In this document: one piece after another, positions 1 through 4,836 of the stretch | How the letters are laid out: each line of letters starts with the position of its first letter | Position numbering within the stretch: position 1 is the stretch's first letter | Source: Nanobdellota archaeon | Lineage (GTDB): Archaea > Nanobdellota > Nanobdellia > SCGC-AAA011-G17 > JAFCDX01 | Assembly (NCBI GenBank): GCA_018816585.1 | Contig: JAHIVQ010000054.1 | Span: 1 to 6,736, forward strand | Length of the DNA stretch: 6,736 nt | Reading direction: 5' to 3' | Made by a program: the position numbers and the translations under genes | The notes under the pieces: generated by a model | Told to the model about the DNA's origin: nothing | The model's input: only the letters and a program-made list of their open reading frames with translations | Databases searched by the model: none

Positions 1-211
1 CATGAGAAGACATCAGCTTGAATTATTACCTGGTATGGGAAAGAAGCATATGCAGGAAATAATAGATGAAAGAGAAAAAGAGCCATTCAAGAGTTTTAAA
101 GATATAAAAGAAAGGGTTAAATTAATTCCTGATCCTGAAAAAGCAGTAATAAAAAGAATAATAGAAGAGCTTGAAGGCCAAGAGAAAATTAATTTGTTTA
201 CCGGATATTAA
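1..211 (+). CDS. DUF655 (COG1491-like) predicted RNA-binding protein, C-terminal end only
   Basis: This is the last ~69 codons of a gene that begins upstream of the window; the first ATG at position 2 is probably internal. The peptide has a helix-hairpin-helix-like segment (LELLPGMGKKHMQEII) followed by PFKSFKDIKERVKLIPDPEKAV and a charged helix ending in EELEGQEKINLF. From family memory this matches the C-terminus of archaeal DUF655 proteins, which are predicted to bind nucleic acid and often lie near rRNA-modification or RNA polymerase subunit genes. The exact role is unknown. Family assignment is by recognition, not by search. Confidence 0.75.
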   Translation, partial: MRRHQLELLPGMGKKHMQEIIDEREKEPFKSFKDIKERVKLIPDPEKAVIKRIIEELEGQEKINLFTGY

Positions 212-232
212 TTCTTTAGTAGTTACAAAATA

Positions 233-249
233 GAAAAGCTTATATATAA
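233..249 (+). promoter_or_regulatory. Archaeal BRE/TATA promoter for the 276-842 gene
   Basis: A purine-rich BRE-like GAAAAG (233-238) is followed by CTTATATATAA (239-249). The box centre is about 31 bp before the ATG at 276, so transcription should start just a few bases before the start codon (short or no leader). The GAAA(A)GCTT core resembles the S13 promoter in this window. Confidence 0.65.
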
Positions 250-275
250 TCTCTTTGTGTATATCTTGATTTAAA

Positions 276-842
276 ATGTCAAAATTAAAAGATTATGCAA
301 GGGCAGTTTGTTTGAGTATTCCTATTACTTATTTTGCTCTAACTGGATGTTCAAATAATAATATGAATAGAGGCAATTTAAATAAGCCTTATGATGAGAT
401 TAAACAATCAACTTTTCTTACTGTTGAAAATAATCTTCAGCAAACACAATCAGATATGGATAAATATCTATTAGATCAGCAACTAAGTGGAAGAGAAGCT
501 GAAACATTGGATAAAAAAGTTAAGTCTTTAAATGAATATGTCGAAGAAAGTGATTTGTTAGACAAGGATAAAATTGTTTTAGAAAAAGAAATTGCAGATT
601 CTAAAGTTGGAAAATTTTGTGATTTTTATGATTCAATTTGGATGCTTCGTAGTACCACTGAAGATTTATTAAAAAAAGAATATAATAAAAATATTGATTA
701 TTATGGACGTATAAAAATTAAAGATCATATGAAAGAGAATGGACTTTTATATGGGAGTTTATTAGGATTTATAGTTTTATCTTTTTATATTGGTCATTTA
801 GTTTATGATCCATGTAAAGCAAACAAAAATGATGGTTGTTAA
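276..842 (+). CDS. Small lipoprotein-like protein with C-terminal membrane helix, function unknown
   Basis: A 188-aa protein I do not recognise. The N-terminus has a short basic stretch, a hydrophobic segment and a lipobox-like LTGC (Cys25), followed by an Asn-rich stretch, which suggests export and lipid attachment at Cys25. Residues ~40-150 are highly charged and probably helical or coiled-coil. Residues ~156-177 (GLLYGSLLGFIVLSFYIGHLVY) form a likely membrane helix, followed by a short Cys-containing tail. Having both a lipobox and a C-terminal membrane helix is uncommon; the N-terminal segment could instead be a plain membrane anchor. It has its own promoter and converges with the reductase gene, so it appears to be a single-gene unit. 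Confidence 0.7.
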   Translation: MSKLKDYARAVCLSIPITYFALTGCSNNNMNRGNLNKPYDEIKQSTFLTVENNLQQTQSDMDKYLLDQQLSGREAETLDKKVKSLNEYVEESDLLDKDKIVLEKEIADSKVGKFCDFYDSIWMLRSTTEDLLKKEYNKNIDYYGRIKIKDHMKENGLLYGSLLGFIVLSFYIGHLVYDPCKANKNDGC

Positions 843-944
843 TAGAAATAAAATGTTCTAATAGAGCAATATTTGAAGATCAATAATAGAAGAGAAATTT
901 CTGATAATACTAATGTAACACTTAATTATATTTATTTAAATTGA
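843..944. other. Convergent intergenic region, AT-rich
   Basis: About 100 bp between two converging gene ends. No RNA gene or repeat is seen. The T-rich tract around 921-940 (TTATATTTATTT) could act as an archaeal oligo-T-type terminator for the lipoprotein gene, but there is no clear hairpin. Confidence 0.35.
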
Positions 945-1475
945 TTACACACATGCATTGTGTCTGATTATTTTATAATGTAATTGAATTATACCGGATT
1001 TTAATTTTTTCATCATAAGCAATTTTAGTTTGCTTTCAAAATTTTCTTCAGAAAAGATTCTTATCCCCTTACCTAACACATAGGGTTCAATGTTGATTAT
1101 TATTTTATCAACTAGCTTCTTTTTAATAAACGAGGTGTTAAGTGTTGATCCTCCAATTAAGAGAATTTTGCTAAGACCAGATGCCTTAGCCACTCGTAAT
1201 GCCTCTTCTGGAGAACCCGCTAAGATATACTGCTTATTATACTTAATATTTTTATTTTTTGAGACTATTATTTTTATTGCTTTAAAGTTATCGAACGAGA
1301 GATCTTTCCATTTTTTGACTATTTCATAAGTTTTTCTCCCAATAATAAAACCCCCTGCTTCCTCAACTAATTTTTTAAGAGTTGTCCAATTATCTTCAGA
1401 AATAAAATCTTCTTCATAATCATCCCTTGCAATTATTCCATTTATAGTTTGAACCATAAATAATGTTACATGCAT
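945..1475 (-). CDS. RibD C-terminal / dihydrofolate reductase-like family protein
   Basis: A 176-aa protein whose motifs match the RibD_C/DHFR-like reductase family (Pfam PF01872 type, NADPH-dependent). The N-terminal strand MHVTLFMVQTINGIIA is followed by GRKTYE (residues 46-51), then KILLIGGSTLN (about 103-113), which carries the Gly-rich nucleotide-binding turn. LVDKI (121-125) and PYVLGKGIRIF (131-141) match the family pattern LVDE.....P..LG.G..LF. Members include the riboflavin-pathway pyrimidine reductase and many stand-alone reductases of unknown substrate. There is no deaminase domain and no riboflavin genes nearby, so the substrate cannot be stated. The ATG at 1475 gives a full-length family start. 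Confidence 0.85.
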   Translation of the reverse strand: MHVTLFMVQTINGIIARDDYEEDFISEDNWTTLKKLVEEAGGFIIGRKTYEIVKKWKDLSFDNFKAIKIIVSKNKNIKYNKQYILAGSPEEALRVAKASGLSKILLIGGSTLNTSFIKKKLVDKIIINIEPYVLGKGIRIFSEENFESKLKLLMMKKLKSGIIQLHYKIIRHNACV

Positions 1476-1494
1476 GATATAATAATGGCTAGAT

Positions 1495-1510
1495 TATTTA
1501 TTAAATTATC
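1495..1510 (-). promoter_or_regulatory. Possible TATA box for the RibD-like gene
   Basis: Read on the minus strand, GATAATTTAATAAATA is centred about 25 bp upstream of the ATG at 1475, the spacing seen for other genes here and consistent with a leaderless transcript. The surrounding DNA is very AT-rich, so this is weak evidence. Confidence 0.4.
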
Positions 1511-1583
1511 TAATCTCACCAAAAATTTAAGATGGATAGTAAATCCTATTTATTTAAAATTATGGGGTCATATAACCTTTGTT

Positions 1584-1599
1584 AGAAAGCTTTTTAAAC
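1584..1599 (+). promoter_or_regulatory. BRE/TATA promoter of the S13-S4 ribosomal operon
   Basis: BRE-like AGAAAG (1584-1589) is followed by TATA-like CTTTTTAAAC (1590-1599), centred about 26 bp before the S13 ATG at 1621. This predicts a leaderless mRNA. No Shine-Dalgarno sequence precedes S13, in agreement. Confidence 0.65.
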
Positions 1600-1620
1600 A
1601 AGTATTTTTAGAAAATCCAG

Positions 1621-2088
1621 ATGGCAGAAGAGAAGATTAAGGGTATTATCAGGTTAATGGATAAAGATATAGAAGGTAATACAAAACTGTTAAAATCCTT
1701 ATTAATGGTTTATGGAGTCAAGTTTAGCATGGCTAATGCTGTATGTAACTATTTAAATTTAGACAAAGGAAAAAAGATAGGTTTATTTTTACCAGATGAA
1801 CTTAAGACAATTGAAGATTTAATAAAACATCCTGAAAATAAATTACCTTCTTGGTTATTCAACAGAAGAAAAGATCCTGAAACCGGTGATGACAAGCATA
1901 TAGCAAGCAATGATTTAAAAATGAGAAAGGAGTTTGATATCAAATTTATGAGAAAGATAAAATCTTACAAAGGTATAAGACATTCAATGGGACAACCTGT
2001 AAGAGGACAAAGAACAAGAGCCCACTTCAGAAAAAGTGGAAAGAGTCTTGGTGTAACAAAAAAATCAGTAGCAGGTAAAAAAACATAA
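1621..2088 (+). CDS. rps13: Small ribosomal subunit protein uS13 (S13)
   Basis: A 155-aa archaeal uS13, located in the head of the 30S subunit where it contacts 16S rRNA and the tRNA-binding region. The N-terminal domain (KIKGIIRLMDKDIEGNTKLL) and a helical middle precede the diagnostic basic C-terminal motif (residues ~115-140: SYKGIRHSMGQPVRGQRTRA and a following Arg/Lys run). Length is normal for archaea. It opens the conserved archaeal S13-S4-S11 order; S4 starts 2 nt after its stop. The ATG at 1621 fits a TATA box 26 bp upstream. The gene is intact and ordinary. Confidence 0.97.
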   Translation: MAEEKIKGIIRLMDKDIEGNTKLLKSLLMVYGVKFSMANAVCNYLNLDKGKKIGLFLPDELKTIEDLIKHPENKLPSWLFNRRKDPETGDDKHIASNDLKMRKEFDIKFMRKIKSYKGIRHSMGQPVRGQRTRAHFRKSGKSLGVTKKSVAGKKT

Positions 2089-2090
2089 AA

Positions 2091-2663
2091 ATGGGACATC
2101 CAAAAAAATTAAAGAAGAAATATAAAACTCCAAGTCATCCTTGGGAAAGAGCAAGAATAGAGAAAGAAGGAAAAATAAAAAAAGTATATGGATTAAAGAA
2201 TAAAAAAGAGATATGGAAGGCTAAGGCTAAGATAAAAAATTTCACAAAACAAGCAAAAAGAGTAATAGCAAAAAAAACAGAGCAGAATAAAAAAGAAGAA
2301 AAGCAGTTGATGGAAAAATTAGATAAATTAAATCTAATTGATAAAAATGATAAGATTGAAAATGTTCTTAATCTAACTATTGAAAATTTATTAGACAGAA
2401 GATTACAGACAGTAGTATTAAGATTAGGACTAGCAAGAAGTATTAAACAATCAAGACAATTCATAAAACATGGACATATTTTTGTATCTGGAAAAAAAAT
2501 GACTATCCCTTCTTATATTATAACTAAAAATGATAAAATAATTTATAATCCAAAATCAACAATAAGCAACCCAGATCACCCTGAAAGATTAAAGGAAAAA
2601 GTAGAAATTAAAAAAGAAAAGATTAAAGAACCAGGAGTAGAAGAAATAGTACAAAATGAGTGA
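2091..2663 (+). CDS. rps4: Small ribosomal subunit protein uS4 (S4)
   Basis: A 190-aa archaeal uS4, an early-assembling 16S rRNA-binding protein. The N-terminus MGHPKKLKKKYKTPSHPWE is the archaeal form. A Lys-rich helical part (to ~residue 100) is followed by the S4 RNA-binding domain at ~103-165 (RRLQTVVLRLGLARSIKQSR, then a GHIFVSGKKMTIPSYII segment). It follows S13 by 2 nt and is surely co-transcribed. S11 would normally follow directly, but an unrelated cassette begins at the S4 stop. An ATG at 2656, overlapping the S4 stop, opens a 7-codon reading frame (MSEFRIY) that may be a relic of the old S11 start. Confidence 0.96.
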   Translation: MGHPKKLKKKYKTPSHPWERARIEKEGKIKKVYGLKNKKEIWKAKAKIKNFTKQAKRVIAKKTEQNKKEEKQLMEKLDKLNLIDKNDKIENVLNLTIENLLDRRLQTVVLRLGLARSIKQSRQFIKHGHIFVSGKKMTIPSYIITKNDKIIYNPKSTISNPDHPERLKEKVEIKKEKIKEPGVEEIVQNE

Positions 2664-2681
2664 ATTTAGAATATACTAAAT
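2664..2681. repeat. Short palindrome between S4 and reverse transcriptase ends
   Basis: ATTTAG and CTAAAT are perfect inverted arms around the loop AATATA. The element lies exactly between the S4 stop (2661-2663) and the end of the converging RT gene, whose stop codon (2676-2678) is inside it. It could work as a two-way terminator. Its layout (TTTAG, six bases, CTAAA) resembles the larger palindrome at 6444-6465 in S11. Confidence 0.5.
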
Positions 2682-3665
2682 CTTATTTAAAATTTCATTT
2701 CTTAGTTTGTGTGTGTTTGCCCATCTGGCATAAGCCTGCCATCCTTGATAGCTTTCTAAAAGTTGTTCCATATTTATAATCCCTTTTTCATACTGTTCTA
2801 TCTTTACTTTTATTTTTCTTATGTTTCTCTTTCTTAATAATTTATAATAATAAAATATTCTGAAACCAACAAAGTCTATTCCTCTCAATAATAAAATTAT
2901 TTTAGATTTTTCTGGATGTAATTCCAGCTTTAATTCTTCCCTTAAAAAATTATTAATCTGCTCCTTCCACAAATCTAATTGTTCTTTTGAATTGTGCAAA
3001 ATTACAAAATCATCAACATATCTTATGTAATACTTTGCTTTTAATTTATGCTTGACGAAATAATCCAAATCATTAAGATAAACATTGGCAAAGAACTGCG
3101 AGGTTAAATTTCCAAGAGGCATTCCTTTATTATCTTGTTCATGATTTTCTGTTATTTTTAGGATTAATTCTATAACTTTGCTATCTTTTATTTTTCTTTT
3201 AAGAATATCTGTCAAAATATCATGATTCACTTCCTGAAAATAATGCTTTATATCTGCCTTTAAACAGTACGCGCTTCTGCTCCAATTCTTGGTTATTTTT
3301 CTTTTAAAATAGTCAAATCTTTTTATTGCAAATAAATTTCCCCTGCCTTTTCTATTTGCGCATGAATCATAAATAAAAGTCTTATCGAAAATTGGCTCAA
3401 TTATTTGAATCAAAGCATGGTGAATAATCCTATCTCGAAAAGCAGATTTTGAAATTTTTCTTGTCTTGGGATCTCTTAATATAAATGTTTTAAGCGGTTT
3501 TGGCTTGTAGGTTTCATTCTTTAATTCTTTCTGCAGTTCTAATAAATTCTTTATAAGATTTTTCTCAAAATCAACAATATAATCTCTTTTAGTCTTGCCT
3601 TTTCTTGCTTTCTTGAATGCAAGAATCAAATTGCTCAAATTGTAAATTTTAGGATAAAGTTCCAT
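2676..3665 (-). CDS. DGR-type reverse transcriptase
   Basis: A 329-aa reverse transcriptase starting at the ATG at 3665. The open frame runs further upstream to a TTG at 3782, but that part is a translation of the TR-like repeat. RT motifs in order: KTFILRDPKTRKIS and FRDRIIHHAL (59-84); motif A LKADIKHYF with Asp138; motif B GMPLGNLTSQ (181-190), whose SQ ending typifies diversity-generating retroelement RTs; motif C YVDD (216-219); the thumb-side GIDFVGFRIF (262-271); and a C-terminal SYQGWQAYARWANTHKL (305-321) like other DGR RTs. All catalytic Asp residues are present. In DGRs this enzyme copies the TR RNA with errors at adenines and the cDNA replaces the VR of the target gene. No Avd-like accessory gene lies between target and RT. 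No clear promoter or Shine-Dalgarno precedes 3665, so it may be expressed from the target-gene transcript. Confidence 0.92.
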   Translation of the reverse strand: MELYPKIYNLSNLILAFKKARKGKTKRDYIVDFEKNLIKNLLELQKELKNETYKPKPLKTFILRDPKTRKISKSAFRDRIIHHALIQIIEPIFDKTFIYDSCANRKGRGNLFAIKRFDYFKRKITKNWSRSAYCLKADIKHYFQEVNHDILTDILKRKIKDSKVIELILKITENHEQDNKGMPLGNLTSQFFANVYLNDLDYFVKHKLKAKYYIRYVDDFVILHNSKEQLDLWKEQINNFLREELKLELHPEKSKIILLLRGIDFVGFRIFYYYKLLRKRNIRKIKVKIEQYEKGIINMEQLLESYQGWQAYARWANTHKLRNEILNKI

Positions 3666-3688
3666 AAAGATTATTCTGGTAGCAGGAA

Positions 3689-3777
3689 TTATTCCAAACA
3701 AAAAACCATTATCATTATTAAGGCTCCTGTTGTTACCATCGAAGTTAGACCTATCACCAGTATCACTATAAAGCCAA
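3689..3777 (-). repeat. TR-like copy of the DGR repeat (putative template repeat)
   Basis: This segment lies just upstream of the RT, the usual TR position, and matches the VR in the target gene at 4078-4167. In coding sense both begin TGGCTTTATAGTGAT and end GGTTTTTTGTTTGG. The TR-like copy is 6 nt shorter (the VR has 4101-4106 extra). Counting from 3689, I find 13 substitutions: 9 have A in this copy (coding sense; plus positions 3689, 3692, 3693, 3712, 3715, 3733, 3746, 3752, 3754) and 4 do not (3724, 3749, 3757, 3760). The bias to A fits a DGR, but the non-A changes and the indel are not expected of a clean TR/VR pair. It may be a diverged TR or a second, orphaned VR. Confidence 0.75.
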
Positions 3778-3782
3778 CCCAA

Positions 3783-3935
3783 GATGTAGTCCTTTTACCA
3801 AACTATCACTGAAGCTCCTCGTAAGAAACTCCTGAATTTCATGGCTTAAAATAAATCTAAATAATGCGCTAATAAAAGGGCGTGTAATTCTGGTGCTACC
3901 AGAATATATTGAATTAGAACTTGTATTTAAAAGAA
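3783..3935 (-). other. Spacer between target gene and TR-like repeat
   Basis: About 150 bp without a real gene. It contains the 3887-3905 hairpin and a 15-codon minus-strand frame (ATG at 3842, MKFRSFLRGASVIVW, stop at 3795-3797). The FLRGAS piece faintly recalls the LRGGSW motif that precedes the variable segment in many FGE/C-type-lectin DGR targets, so this may be the remains of a second target gene. The evidence is weak. Confidence 0.35.
3887..3905. repeat. Perfect hairpin downstream of the DGR target gene
   Basis: ATTCTGGT and ACCAGAAT form an 8-bp perfect stem with a 3-nt loop, 30 nt after the stop codon of the target gene (minus strand). It is not followed by a strong T-run on the minus strand, so a role in TR RNA folding is as likely as termination. 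Confidence 0.55.
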
Positions 3936-4727
3936 TTACGCTTTGTATAATTTCCTTATTCTAGCCTCAAAATTTTCTCTTGAATCATCTGAAACAAAAG
4001 GCTTGGATGCTTCTATTATTTGTTTTAAAGTAGGAACCTGTAAATTTTTTTGCGTGCCTTCGGCACTATTACGTACCCCAAACAAAAAACCATTACCACT
4101 ATACCCATTAAGGTTCCTGTTGCTACCATCGAAGTAAGCCCCAGCATCAATATCACTATAAAGCCAAAGTCCTCTTGAGTAATCTTTATTTGATAATAAA
4201 GGCAGATAAAATGTCACATTTGGAAGTCCTGCTTCATTTTTCAAGAATAAACCATATTCTTTAGCTAATTTCTCTCCCTGTGCTAAAAATACAATTCCTT
4301 TGTCATCTGCAAAGCTATCTGTTGGAACATCATGAGTTTTTGATTTTCCCATATCATAAACTCTCTTATTTTTAACTGCTTTTTTTGCATCCTGCTCTGC
4401 AATTTCAGAAAGAATCAGGGATGCAGGATTTTCATTTAATAAGATATTATTAGTTAAATAAAATTCTTTATTATTTCTATGACAATTTACTGCCTGTTCA
4501 GCGTATTTAAGCAAAGGATTATATTCTGGTCTTGCTGCTAAAATTCTTCCATCAACAACATTAAAATTTTCAGGAATCCATGTTCCTTTTGAATAAGAAT
4601 CTGATTTTACACCTTGCTTTATTCTATCTCTCATCACTTGTTTGGCTGTTGCTGGTGTTTGTCCAGCTTTCATTATTTGGGCTAAACATTGCGCGAAATT
4701 TCCATTATATCTCTGTAAATCTGTCAT
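3936..4727 (-). CDS. DGR variable (target) protein
   Basis: A 263-aa protein holding the DGR variable repeat at residues ~187-217 (WLYSDIDAGAYFDGSNRNLN and on to GFLFG). Aligned with the TR-like copy, differing residues include 193-198, 202, 205, 210-211 and an extra Gly-Tyr at 208-209. The Trp/Tyr/Phe/Gly spacing suggests a C-type-lectin/FGE-like variable fold as in other DGR targets, but I cannot name the family of residues 1-180. There is no signal peptide or membrane segment, so it is probably cytoplasmic. Unusually, the VR is followed by a ~46-residue helical tail instead of ending the protein. A BRE/TATA box 26 bp before the ATG implies its own leaderless transcript, which may continue through the TR and RT. 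The ligand is unknown. Confidence 0.88.
   Translation of the reverse strand: MTDLQRYNGNFAQCLAQIMKAGQTPATAKQVMRDRIKQGVKSDSYSKGTWIPENFNVVDGRILAARPEYNPLLKYAEQAVNCHRNNKEFYLTNNILLNENPASLILSEIAEQDAKKAVKNKRVYDMGKSKTHDVPTDSFADDKGIVFLAQGEKLAKEYGLFLKNEAGLPNVTFYLPLLSNKDYSRGLWLYSDIDAGAYFDGSNRNLNGYSGNGFLFGVRNSAEGTQKNLQVPTLKQIIEASKPFVSDDSRENFEARIRKLYKA
4054..4066. repeat. Hairpin just downstream of the VR (DGR target-site stem-loop)
   Basis: GTGCC and GGCAC form a 5-bp perfect, GC-rich stem around TTC (GAA in coding sense), 11 bp beyond the end of the VR in the target gene. DGRs such as the Bordetella phage one have a stem-loop at this position that aids target recognition. It is coding here (Ser-Ala-Glu-Gly-Thr). 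GC-rich sequence is rare in this window, which strengthens the case. Confidence 0.55.
4078..4167 (-). repeat. Variable repeat (VR) of the DGR
   Basis: The VR lies inside the target gene and matches the copy at 3694-3777 with an extra 6 nt (4101-4106). Its coding-sense 3' end GGTTTTTTGTTTGG is identical to the TR-like copy and is the likely initiation-of-mutagenic-homing region. Substitutions cluster between residues 193 and 211, mainly at first and second codon positions, as expected of a diversified surface. Confidence 0.85.
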
Positions 4728-4746
4728 AGATTTTATGAATAAATGC

Positions 4747-4764
4747 TTATTTATAAATCTTTCG
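4747..4764 (-). promoter_or_regulatory. BRE/TATA promoter of the DGR target gene
   Basis: On the minus strand CGAAAG (4764-4759) precedes ATTTATAAATAA (4758-4747), centred about 26 bp before the ATG at 4727. This is among the best archaeal promoter matches in the window and predicts a leaderless mRNA. Confidence 0.7.
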
Positions 4765-4799
4765 TTTTTGTTACCATTATAAAAAAGTAACTAGTAATA

Positions 4800-4815
4800 G
4801 CAAAATATATAAATA
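4800..4815 (+). promoter_or_regulatory. BRE/TATA promoter of the HTH-nuclease-like gene
   Basis: GCAAAA (4800-4805) precedes TATATAAATA (4806-4815), centred about 26 bp before the ATG at 4837. It diverges from the DGR target promoter within a 109-bp intergenic region, so a DNA-binding product of either gene could control both. Transcription from here would run on into S11. Confidence 0.65.
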
Positions 4816-4836
4816 ATAAAGTATAATAATACCATT

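Larger units (their letters stand above)
3672..3906 (-). ncRNA. Candidate structured TR RNA region closed by a 13-nt inverted repeat
   Basis: TATTCTGGTAGCA (3672-3684, plus strand) is the exact reverse complement of 3894-3906. In a minus-strand transcript these would pair over 13 bp and enclose 209 nt including the TR-like repeat. The outer arm also sits in a local hairpin (3887-3905: ATTCTGGT, loop, ACCAGAAT), so two folds compete. The inner arm ends 7 nt before the RT ATG. Known DGR TR RNAs are structured, but this fold is my inference. Confidence 0.45.

Noticed and set aside
1090..1329. Plus-strand frame opposite the RibD-like gene
   Set aside because: It is antisense to a clearly recognised protein, has no promoter or ribosome-binding signal, and has a composition typical of a shadow frame.
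2676..3665. Group II intron or retron reverse transcriptase
   Set aside because: There is no maturase/HNH part or intron RNA domain. The GNLTSQ motif, C-terminal SYQGW...ANT pattern and an adjacent VR/TR pair point to a DGR.
3666..3782. N-terminal extension of the RT from a TTG at 3782 (39 extra residues)
   Set aside because: The extension is a translation of the TR-like repeat and flank (it mirrors the VR peptide of the target). The ATG at 3665 gives a normal DGR RT start and length.
3672..4170. CRISPR-like repeats
   Set aside because: Only two copies of the ~85-90-nt repeat exist and they diverge; there are no regular spacers or cas genes.
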